A stretch of DNA of 22,721 nucleotides from Syntrophaceae bacterium UBA2210 (GTDB taxonomy: Bacteria; Desulfobacterota; Syntrophia; Syntrophales; UBA2210): assembly GCA_002327865.1 (NCBI GenBank), contig DCUQ01000051.1:3123-25843 (forward strand), written 5' to 3'. Within the stretch, counting starts at the first letter, position 1. The number at the start of each line of letters is the position of its first letter. The position numbers were made by a program, and so were the translations under genes. Positions 1 to 7,219 of the stretch are shown piece by piece. A model generated the notes under the pieces. The model was not told the DNA's origin. It ran no database searches and saw only the letters and a list, made by a program, of their open reading frames with translations.

Positions 1-48
1 ACACCGGATTTGAAGTCCGGGAGGCCCACCAGTGACCTTGGCACTTCC
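1..48 (-). tRNA. selC: tRNA-Sec (selC), 3' part cut by window edge
   Basis: Selenocysteine tRNA, the carrier on which SelA converts Ser to Sec and which decodes UGA. Read on the minus strand it begins GGAAGTGC, an 8-nt acceptor 5' half typical of bacterial tRNA-Sec. A D arm follows (AGGTC paired with GGCCT, one G-U pair, loop containing CTGGTG). Next comes a perfect anticodon stem CCGGA/TCCGG around the loop CTTCAAA, with anticodon TCA. The long variable arm, T arm and acceptor 3' half lie beyond base 1, so the fold cannot be completed here. The selA gene at 18073 agrees with the call. It sits 41 nt downstream of moeA on the same strand and may be cotranscribed with it. Confidence 0.9.
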
Positions 49-89
49 GCATTGCTGTAAATTTCTTCTATCTCTTTTAATAGCGATTG

Positions 90-1337
90 TCAATCGCCTA
101 GATATTCCGGATCTTTCCTGAAATCCAGAGAGTTATCGATAAGTTGTACTGCTACATCGCTGCCGGCTTTAACGAAATCGACATCTTCGGGGATAACGAT
201 TATCGCATTCGCAAAAACCATGGATTTCAATATTCCGGACCCCTGCTCGCCGGTGGTTCGCACAGTAAATTCCTGCCCCTGTTTTGTGATACAACCCCTG
301 AGAAAATACCGAATCCCTTTCTTCGTCGTTATGTCCTCCGTAATCCTTGCTGTTATCTTTCTGCGAAATACATTTTGATGCCCGGTCATTTTCAGTATAG
401 CGGGTCTTACATACTCCTCAAAGGTGATCATGGATGACACAGGGTTGCCGGGGAGCCCGAAGACCGGTTTCCCTTCTTTTGAGCCGAAGGCCATGGGTCT
501 GCCGGGTCGTTCCGCAATTCTCCAGAATGCGATATTGATCCCGATAGCTTCCATTACATCTTTTACGAAATCGTAGTTCCCGGCCGAAACACCTGCCGAG
601 GATACTATAACATCCGCATGCAGAGCCTCCCTGAATTTTTCTGTCAAGTCGTCTATGTTGTCTCTTGCAATACCCAGCTGAAGAGGGATCCCTCCGCATT
701 CGATTACCTGAGCCGCAAGAGAATAACTGTTACTGCTCACAATTTTACCCGGCGACGCCGCATTATCTATATCGACAAGCTCATCCCCCGTAGCTATGAT
801 CGCCACCAGGGGTTTCCGATATACTTTTACGAAGGAGCGTCCGAGTGCGGCAAGCATCCCCACCTCCGCCGGCCTGATGGGTATGCCTCTTGATATGATC
901 AACTCTCCTTCACACACATCTTCGCCGGCATACCTCACATTCTGACCTGCCGCGATTTTTGAGTATATCCGTACATCGGTATCGTTAAACTTTGTTTCTT
1001 CCTCCATTACAACGGCGTCGGCTCCATCCGGTATGGGTGCGCCTGTCATTATCCTTGAAGCCTCTCCACAACTCACGGTTTTTTGAGGAATATATCCGGC
1101 CGGGATATCCTCGATAATCTTGAGGATAACAGGATCTTCCGGACCGGCGCCGATCGTGTCTTCCGATTTCAGGGCGTAGCCGTCCATCGCTGAATTAGCC
1201 CGCGGAGGGATGTTCCTGGAAGCATGGATATCTTCCCCGATAACCCTCCCGAGGGCACTGAGTATATTCACGTGCTCCAGGCCGACTGGAGATATGGACC
1301 CGAGGATGTGATTCAATGCTTCTTTTACAGTTATCAT
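90..1337 (-). CDS. moeA: Molybdopterin molybdenumtransferase MoeA
   Basis: Inserts molybdate into adenylylated molybdopterin to make the molybdenum cofactor; cytoplasmic. The 415-residue product from the chosen start is close to the usual 410 or so. The N-terminal part has the MoeA signature with NSAMDGYAL, the middle has MTGAPIPDGADAVVMEEET, and the MPT-binding core has SSAGVSAGNYDFVKDV and FGLPGNPVSSM. I chose the ATG at 1337 (MITVKEAL), which is preceded by a purine-rich GAAGAGAAGAGA. An upstream in-frame ATG at 1376 would add 13 residues that do not look like MoeA. The TGA stop at 90-92 lies in a small hairpin (GCGATT-GAC-AATCGC). The tRNA-Sec gene follows; molybdopterin and Sec meet in formate dehydrogenases, which fits the linkage but is inference. 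Confidence 0.95.
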   Translation of the reverse strand: MITVKEALNHILGSISPVGLEHVNILSALGRVIGEDIHASRNIPPRANSAMDGYALKSEDTIGAGPEDPVILKIIEDIPAGYIPQKTVSCGEASRIMTGAPIPDGADAVVMEEETKFNDTDVRIYSKIAAGQNVRYAGEDVCEGELIISRGIPIRPAEVGMLAALGRSFVKVYRKPLVAIIATGDELVDIDNAASPGKIVSSNSYSLAAQVIECGGIPLQLGIARDNIDDLTEKFREALHADVIVSSAGVSAGNYDFVKDVMEAIGINIAFWRIAERPGRPMAFGSKEGKPVFGLPGNPVSSMITFEEYVRPAILKMTGHQNVFRRKITARITEDITTKKGIRYFLRGCITKQGQEFTVRTTGEQGSGILKSMVFANAIIVIPEDVDFVKAGSDVAVQLIDNSLDFRKDPEYLGD

Positions 1338-1414
1338 TAATCTCTTCTCTTCGGTCCGCTCCGGGATCGAATACATCGTTTCCGGACCGGACTCCGATTG
1401 ATAGGCGTGTTTTA

Positions 1415-1441
1415 AATATATGAAACCCCTCTTCCTGTCAA
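1415..1441 (-). promoter_or_regulatory. Candidate moeA promoter
   Basis: On the minus strand there is a perfect TTGACA (1441-1436), then TATATT (1420-1415) after a 15-nt spacer; TATTTA at a 17-nt spacer is the alternative. It lies about 80 bp upstream of the chosen moeA start. The -35 box overlaps the -35 box proposed for nadA on the other strand. Confidence 0.5.
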
Positions 1442-1466
1442 CATTTCTGTCTTGAATAAATATAAT
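1438..1466 (+). promoter_or_regulatory. Candidate nadA promoter
   Basis: TCAACA (4 of 6 matches to TTGACA) at 1438-1443, a 17-nt spacer, then a perfect TATAAT at 1461-1466. A 5' leader of roughly 50 nt before the nadA ATG would follow. It probably drives nadA and mfd. Confidence 0.5.
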
Positions 1467-1524
1467 CGATGTTATAGGTAAATAATCGCTTGGCCGAATA
1501 AAAAGAAAAGTAACAAAAAAATAT

Positions 1525-2436
1525 ATGAATATTATAGAGACACAGAAAAAGATCAGAAAACTGCTGGATGACAGAAATGCCGTCCTGCTGGCTCATTACT
1601 ATCAGAGGGATGAAATCCAGGATATCGCGGATATATTGGGCGATTCGCTTGCCCTCAGCATTGAAGCGGCTAAAACGACGGCTGATATAATTGTCTTCGC
1701 GGGGGTGCAATTCATGGCGGAGAGCGCTTCCATATTGTCACCGTACAAAACGGTGCTTCTGCCGCGCCTTGATGCAGGATGTCCCCTAGCGGACAAGATC
1801 ACCGTAGACGAACTAAAGCAGGCAAAATCAGAGTACCCGGATGCCAAGGTGGTAACATATGTCAATTCATCGGCAGAGACCAAGGCACACAGCGACATAT
1901 GCTGTACCTCCGCCAATGCCGTCAGCATCGTTAACAGCCTCGACACGGACACCGTCCTGATGGTTCCCGACGGAAACCTTGCACGTTATACCGCACAGTT
2001 CACCGAAAAAAAGGTAATTCCCTGGGGGGGATTCTGTTATGTGCACGACAATCTGTCACCAGACGAGGTATGGGCGGTTAAAAACGCACATCCGGGGGTT
2101 CCCTTTGCCGCCCATCCTGAGTGCCGCCCCGAAGTACTCGCGCTGGCGGATTTTGTCGGGAGCACGGGGGGAATTCTGAAATTCGCCTGCCGGACCGATG
2201 TGTACGAGGTCATTATCGGGACAGAGCAGGGAATTATGCACCAGTTGAAAAAGGAGAACCCGGACAAGATATTTATTCCCGCATCGGACCATCTCACCTG
2301 CTTTGATATGAAGCGTATTACCCTCGACGATATCCTCACTTCTCTGCTGGAAATGAAACACGTGGTATCCGTGCCTGAATCAATACGGACTCCCGCGAAT
2401 CTCGCCCTTAGCAGGATGCTGAAAGTATCGGGATAG
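1525..2436 (+). CDS. nadA: Quinolinate synthase NadA
   Basis: 4Fe-4S enzyme that condenses iminoaspartate with dihydroxyacetone phosphate to quinolinate in de novo NAD synthesis. The 303 residues match the compact NadA type (about 300). The three cluster cysteines are visible: C86 in DAGCPLAD, C171 in GGFCYVHD and C259 in HLTCFDM, with the spacing of the Thermotoga-type enzyme. Other family motifs are LAHYYQRDEIQDIAD, MAESASILSP, TYVNSSAETKAHSDICCTSANA and AHPEC. The oxygen-sensitive cluster suits an anaerobe. No strong Shine-Dalgarno is present, only an A-rich AAGAAAAG, so initiation may rely on the unstructured leader. nadB and nadC are not in the window. The gene runs into mfd after 21 nt, so the two are probably cotranscribed. 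Confidence 0.96.
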   Translation: MNIIETQKKIRKLLDDRNAVLLAHYYQRDEIQDIADILGDSLALSIEAAKTTADIIVFAGVQFMAESASILSPYKTVLLPRLDAGCPLADKITVDELKQAKSEYPDAKVVTYVNSSAETKAHSDICCTSANAVSIVNSLDTDTVLMVPDGNLARYTAQFTEKKVIPWGGFCYVHDNLSPDEVWAVKNAHPGVPFAAHPECRPEVLALADFVGSTGGILKFACRTDVYEVIIGTEQGIMHQLKKENPDKIFIPASDHLTCFDMKRITLDDILTSLLEMKHVVSVPESIRTPANLALSRMLKVSG

Positions 2437-2457
2437 GATAAAAAGCAGATTTTTCGC

Positions 2458-5400
2458 GTGAGGAAAATAGTAAACAAAAAAACAACATATCCGGATTCCT
2501 CCCTCCGCACGCTTATAGAAAATATCCGTCGAGGGGATGATGAGGTGGATATCTGCGGTCTTCAGGAATCCGCAAAATCCTTTATCTCGTCAATCCTTTT
2601 CAGAGATACGGGTAAAAATCTCCTGTTCATCGCTCCTTCCCGTAAAGAGGCACTTGATGTCTTTCGCGACCTAACCTTTTTCCTTGGTGAAGAAGACGTC
2701 CTGTTTTTACCACCACGGGATATCGTGACCCCCGACAACACACTCTCGAGTCAGAATGAAACTGCAACCTGCAGGGCACGAGTTTTGGCGAGGCTACTTT
2801 CAACGAAACCGGTGGTCATCGCCGCCCCCCTTGGCGCACTGATGCAAAAGGTTGTTCCGGCGGAAATTTTCAACCGGTATATCGAGACAATCGCCATCGG
2901 AGACGAGAGAAACAGAGATAAACTGTCGGAAAAACTGATTGAAGGGGGATACAGGAACGTTCCGCTCGTAGAGGAAGCGGGAGAATTCAGCACGAGAGGA
3001 TACATCGTCGATATTTTTACTCCGACCGGTTTATACCCTTTCAGGCTGGAGTTTATCGGTGATGAGATCGAATCGATCAGGGAATTCGACCCCTTGACAC
3101 AGAGATCGATGAGAGAAATCACGGATTTCGTACTTTCTCCGGCGGGAGAGGCCATATTCCCGAAAGAATCGAAAAAGCTGGCATTGAGGAATATGAGAAT
3201 CAGGATCAACGAAGCGGAGATCTCGAGAACAAAAGGAGAACAACTCATCGATGCGTTTGAGAACGACCTGATCGACAAGGACAATCCGCAGATACTTCCG
3301 CTTTTTTTCAGCGGCCTTAATTCCGGGATCGAAACGAAAGGGATGGACACTTTCTTCGATTATCTCGCCGGGAGCAGCCTCGTAATCTGTGAAAGCCCCG
3401 GTGTCATGAAAAAAGCCGCGGAAGGCATTGTAAATGATGTCGACAGATTGCTTCGCAGGGCCGAAGACGAAAAAAGGTTCTATCTCGAAAAAGAACATTT
3501 TCTGACTTCATGGAATGATATCTCCCGGAAATGCAGCGCGCTGCAGCAGGTATATATGGACAGGCTGCAATCCGTTGATGCGATCCCCTTCAAAATAGAG
3601 GCGATAGAAACAACTGCCGACACTGGGAGTTACGCAGACAGGGAAGGAATCCTTGCCCCTGTCGCGAACAGGATAAAGTCGTGGCTAAAACAAGACTTCG
3701 TAGTAACATTCCTCTGCGGGGAAGCGGATATGCAGAAAATGGAGCATCTCCTTGAAGAATATTCCCTGCCGGTTCAACGATCTCTTCAGCCTTTTTTTTC
3801 CGATCTTGAAGAAAGCGGGAGCGGCCGTCTCATCCTGAGGGAGGGAAAAATAACAAGAGGATTCTCATACCCCAGTCTCAAGACGGTCATTGTCAGTGAA
3901 GAGGAAATATTCGGAAAGAAGACAAGGAGTAAAAGGAGATCGCGTGTCAGAGAGGGATATTTTCTCAAGTCATTCGGAGAACTGGAGCAGGGAGATTTTG
4001 TCGTACATGTGGATCACGGTATAGGGCGCTACCTCAGGCTTGAGCGATTGGTATTCGGTGATGCGGAAAATGACTTTCTGTTGCTTGAGTACAGAGAGGG
4101 TGACAAACTGTATATCCCGGTCGACCGGTTGAACCAGATTCAGAGATACATAGGTCCCGACGGCCATACCCCGAATGTGGACAAGCTTGGCGGAACGTCA
4201 TGGGAAAAGGTAAAGAAAAGGGCAAAGCAATCGGTGCGATTGATCGCCAAGGAACTCATTTCGCTCTATGCCGCCAGGGAGGTAATGAGCGGGCACGGTT
4301 TTTCTCCTTCCGACAGATATTATGAGGAGTTTTCCTCTTCTTTCGAATTTGAGGAAACGCCCGACCAGGCAAGGGCTATCGAAGATGTCTACCATGATAT
4401 GAGTGATCCTAAACCGATGGATCGACTTGTATGCGGTGACGCAGGATTCGGAAAGACGGAGATAGCCCTGAGAGCATCATTCAGGGCTTCCATGGATGGA
4501 AAACAGGTGGCGGTTCTGGTTCCCACAACGATCCTGGCGGAACAGCATTATCAGACATTTTCCAGAAGATTCAGCGCATATCCCGTCCGAATAGAAGTTC
4601 TGAACAAATACAAGACGAGCGCGCAACAGAAGAAAATAGTGGCGGACATAAACAAGGGGCTCGTAGACATTGCCATAGGAACACACAGGATCCTGCAAAA
4701 GGACATACAATTCAAGGATCTCGGCCTGGTAATCATAGACGAAGAACAGCGTTTCGGGGTGTCACACAAGGAAAAACTCAAGAAAATGCGGACGCTAGTC
4801 GATGTGCTTACACTGACGGCAACTCCCATACCCAGGACCCTGCAATTATCTCTCGTGGGGATGAGAGATCTTTCCGTTATCGATACCGCCCCGCAGGAAC
4901 GACGCCCGGTGGAGGTCTATATATCGGAATACAACGACGATATCATAAGAGACGCGATACAGCGTGAGCTCGCACGAGGCGGGCAGGTTTTCTTTGTTCA
5001 TGACAGGGTGCGATCGATACACAGTATCGCGCGTGATATAGAAAAGCTGGTTCCCGCGGCAAACGTGGGCGTGGCACACGGTCAGATGAAGTCGCAGGAA
5101 CTCGAAGAGATCATGGTTAAATTCATCCGCCGGGATTTCAACGTGCTTGTCTGTACCACAATAATAAGTTCCGGTGTTGATATACCTTCGACCAACACGA
5201 TTATGATAAACCGGGCCGACCGGCTCGGTCTTTCCCAGCTTTACCAGTTACGGGGGAGAATCGGCCGGGGGAATGCGGATGCATATGCGTACCTCCTGAT
5301 TCCTGAAGAGTCCGCTCTTTCGAAGGATGCCAGAAAGCGGCTAAGCATAGCAAGAGAGTTTTCGGAACCGGGGTCGGGGTTCAAAGTGGCGACACACGAT

Positions 5401-5997
5401 CTGAGCATAAGAGGCGGCGGAAGCATTCTGGGCATATCTCAATCAGGCCATGTGTCCGCAATAGGTTATGAGCTTTATACTGAATTGATGGAAAAGACCA
5501 TATTGGAAATGAAAGGTGAAAAATACTACGAAGAAGAGATAGATCCCGAAATATCTCTCGGTATTCCCGCTTTTATACCGGATGATTTTATTGCGGACAC
5601 GCATACCAGACTGATTATTTACAAGAGGATATCGATGATCCTGTCGGAGGAGGATATGTCCGGTCTCAGAGAAGAACTTGCCGACTGTTACGGTCCGGTT
5701 CCGCTTCAGGTCGATAATCTTATGGATATCATTCGAATCAAAAATGTACTGAAAAAGTTAATTGGCGAAAGAATGGGATATAACGGGAAAGAGTTGTTTG
5801 TCGATTTTCGCGAAAACAGCCCGGTAGACCCCGCCAGAATAGTGGCACTTTCGCGGAAAACCCCGAAAGCGAATATGCGATTCACGCCGGACGGCAGATT
5901 AACTATTTTCATGCCCGGTCTTGAAGGTAAGGACGTTATAGGAAGGGCAAAGGAACTTCTTAGCGAACTGGAGATTGAAGAACAGAGAATATTCTGA
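2458..5997 (+). CDS. mfd: Transcription-repair coupling factor Mfd
   Basis: ATP-dependent translocase that pushes stalled RNA polymerase off DNA and recruits UvrA to the lesion. At 1179 residues it is near the family length of about 1150. In order: UvrB-like domains 1-3 (about residues 15-350), the CarD-like RNA-polymerase-interaction domain (about 505-570, with QGDFVVHVDHGIGRY), the helicase domain with Walker A GDAGFGKTE (about 660), DEEQRFG (761), TATPIPRTLQLS, TTIISSGVDIPS (about 900) and QLYQLRGRIGRG (about 927), then the C-terminal D7 domain (about 1040-1150). The start is a GTG at 2458 with only a weak upstream AGGATAAAAAG; no ATG occurs until well inside the UvrB-like part. It lies in the same direction as nadA (21 nt gap) and the SurA-like gene (35 nt gap). 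uvrA follows that gene. Confidence 0.97.
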   Translation: MRKIVNKKTTYPDSSLRTLIENIRRGDDEVDICGLQESAKSFISSILFRDTGKNLLFIAPSRKEALDVFRDLTFFLGEEDVLFLPPRDIVTPDNTLSSQNETATCRARVLARLLSTKPVVIAAPLGALMQKVVPAEIFNRYIETIAIGDERNRDKLSEKLIEGGYRNVPLVEEAGEFSTRGYIVDIFTPTGLYPFRLEFIGDEIESIREFDPLTQRSMREITDFVLSPAGEAIFPKESKKLALRNMRIRINEAEISRTKGEQLIDAFENDLIDKDNPQILPLFFSGLNSGIETKGMDTFFDYLAGSSLVICESPGVMKKAAEGIVNDVDRLLRRAEDEKRFYLEKEHFLTSWNDISRKCSALQQVYMDRLQSVDAIPFKIEAIETTADTGSYADREGILAPVANRIKSWLKQDFVVTFLCGEADMQKMEHLLEEYSLPVQRSLQPFFSDLEESGSGRLILREGKITRGFSYPSLKTVIVSEEEIFGKKTRSKRRSRVREGYFLKSFGELEQGDFVVHVDHGIGRYLRLERLVFGDAENDFLLLEYREGDKLYIPVDRLNQIQRYIGPDGHTPNVDKLGGTSWEKVKKRAKQSVRLIAKELISLYAAREVMSGHGFSPSDRYYEEFSSSFEFEETPDQARAIEDVYHDMSDPKPMDRLVCGDAGFGKTEIALRASFRASMDGKQVAVLVPTTILAEQHYQTFSRRFSAYPVRIEVLNKYKTSAQQKKIVADINKGLVDIAIGTHRILQKDIQFKDLGLVIIDEEQRFGVSHKEKLKKMRTLVDVLTLTATPIPRTLQLSLVGMRDLSVIDTAPQERRPVEVYISEYNDDIIRDAIQRELARGGQVFFVHDRVRSIHSIARDIEKLVPAANVGVAHGQMKSQELEEIMVKFIRRDFNVLVCTTIISSGVDIPSTNTIMINRADRLGLSQLYQLRGRIGRGNADAYAYLLIPEESALSKDARKRLSIAREFSEPGSGFKVATHDLSIRGGGSILGISQSGHVSAIGYELYTELMEKTILEMKGEKYYEEEIDPEISLGIPAFIPDDFIADTHTRLIIYKRISMILSEEDMSGLREELADCYGPVPLQVDNLMDIIRIKNVLKKLIGERMGYNGKELFVDFRENSPVDPARIVALSRKTPKANMRFTPDGRLTIFMPGLEGKDVIGRAKELLSELEIEEQRIF

Positions 5998-6032
5998 TAG
6001 CATGATTTAATTTTGGATAATCCGGGGGAAAT

Positions 6033-6998
6033 ATGAAACTAAAAATATTCTTCATTGTATGCATGTTTGTTATTTTCTCTTCGATTACACTTTACGCCGA
6101 TTTCGAAGACAGGATCGTCGCTATTGTGAACGATGAGGTAATAACACTTTCCGAACTGGATGCCACGCTTCAATCCTTTATGAAACGGATTGAAAACATT
6201 TCTGAAGGGGCCGAGCGGGATAAAATAGTATCACAGACCCGCATGGCAGCCCTGGACAGGCTGATCAACAATATGCTGTTCGAGCAGAAAGCGGCAAAAA
6301 TGGGCATAGTTGTAAAGGATAAAGACGTAGACAAAGCGCTGAAAAACATGTTGGAAGAGAAGAATATGTCCTTTGAAAAATTCCTGGAGGCACTCGCCAA
6401 TGAAGGGGGTGCGATTGATGATTACAAAAAGGAAATCAGGAGAAGTATTATCAGCGGAAGAATCATAGACAAAGAGATACGACCCGGGATAACGATCAGC
6501 GAAGAGGAAGTCGGCGCGTATTATCTCAAACACAGGGATGATTACGAAGGAAAAGAAGCCTCCAGGATTCAACAGATCCTGATCCTGAAGCCGAAAGATG
6601 CCGATGAAAATACCCGGGCGGAACTGCGCGCAAAAACGGAAGCAATACTGCAAAAACTGGAAAGCGGAGAACCTTTTGAAGTTATGGTGAGCATGTATTC
6701 CCAGGGTCCCGCTGCCAAATCCGGAGGCGATCTCGGTTTTGTGGAAGGAGGAATGATGTTTCCCGAGGTAGACAAAGTTGTCTCAGAGCTTAAAAAAGGT
6801 GAAACAAGCAAAGTAATAGAGTCTCCCGTCGGTTTCCATATTATCAGGATCATAGACAAAAGAGGCGCCGGCATTAAACCTGTCGAAGAGGTGCGGGAAG
6901 AAATTGTAAACAGCATAGGGAATGAAAAGATAAGAAAAAAATTTCAAGAGTGGATGAAAGAGTTGCGGGAGAAATCTCTCGTCGAGATAAAATTGTAA
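6033..6998 (+). CDS. SurA-like periplasmic chaperone with one parvulin PPIase domain
   Basis: Likely a periplasmic chaperone/peptidyl-prolyl isomerase that helps outer-membrane proteins fold. The 321 residues start with a signal peptide (Lys at 2 and 4, hydrophobic stretch 5-20, likely cleavage after LYA at about 22). A SurA-type N-terminal domain (about 23-170, with IVAIVNDEVITLSELD) follows. One parvulin domain spans about 176-276, with QQILI, SGGDLGFVEGG and ESPVGFHIIRI. E. coli SurA is 428 residues with two parvulin domains; this protein has one, a common arrangement in deltaproteobacteria. A GGGGGA Shine-Dalgarno precedes the ATG. The position between mfd and uvrA is not functionally obvious. 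PpiC or PrsA-like naming is possible; the SurA N-domain argues for SurA-like. Confidence 0.88.
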   Translation: MKLKIFFIVCMFVIFSSITLYADFEDRIVAIVNDEVITLSELDATLQSFMKRIENISEGAERDKIVSQTRMAALDRLINNMLFEQKAAKMGIVVKDKDVDKALKNMLEEKNMSFEKFLEALANEGGAIDDYKKEIRRSIISGRIIDKEIRPGITISEEEVGAYYLKHRDDYEGKEASRIQQILILKPKDADENTRAELRAKTEAILQKLESGEPFEVMVSMYSQGPAAKSGGDLGFVEGGMMFPEVDKVVSELKKGETSKVIESPVGFHIIRIIDKRGAGIKPVEEVREEIVNSIGNEKIRKKFQEWMKELREKSLVEIKL

Positions 6999-7001
6999 TG
7001 A

Positions 7002-7219
7002 TTAGAGAAGAGTTCGAGGATTCCAGGGGCCAAGGGGCAGAGCAAAAAGATAAAAACTACAAAAAATTGAGATTAATGCAGGTTGGATTGATGCACTAAC
7101 CCCAACGGCACAAAGCCCGGCTGTTTTGTAGGGTTTCGCTTTGCTCAACCTGACTTTCGACCTGAATGCCTTCAGCATAAACAATCTGAGTAGCTACTCC
7201 GATTTCAAAGAAGACCACA
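7002..7219. repeat. Gene-free stretch with degenerate dispersed-repeat-like sequence
   Basis: No convincing gene lies between the SurA-like gene and uvrA. The first part (about 7010-7045) is a purine-rich phrase of repeated GAGGATTCCAGGGGCCAAGGGG character, reminiscent of low-complexity intergenic repeats in deltaproteobacterial and nitrospiral genomes. The second part has an inverted pair CAGGTTG (7079-7085) and CAACCTG (7146-7152) enclosing GGGTTTCGCTTTGCTC, a phrase resembling common palindromic intergenic elements. No second copy lies in the window, so repeat status is inference. The uvrA ribosome site at the right end is weak (AAAGAAG). Confidence 0.3.

Noticed and set aside
1..92. Read-through of the moeA TGA (open frame continues to the window edge, with the TGA in a hairpin), suggesting a selenocysteine in MoeA
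   Set aside because: The extension runs into the tRNA-Sec gene, the hairpin encloses the TGA instead of following it as a bacterial SECIS does, MoeA is already full length, and 29 sense codons without a stop are likely by chance.
2751..3498. Minus-strand open frames inside mfd (199 and 155 codons)
   Set aside because: They are shadows of the UvrB-like part of Mfd; Ser/Pro/Ile-rich composition is that of antisense translation.
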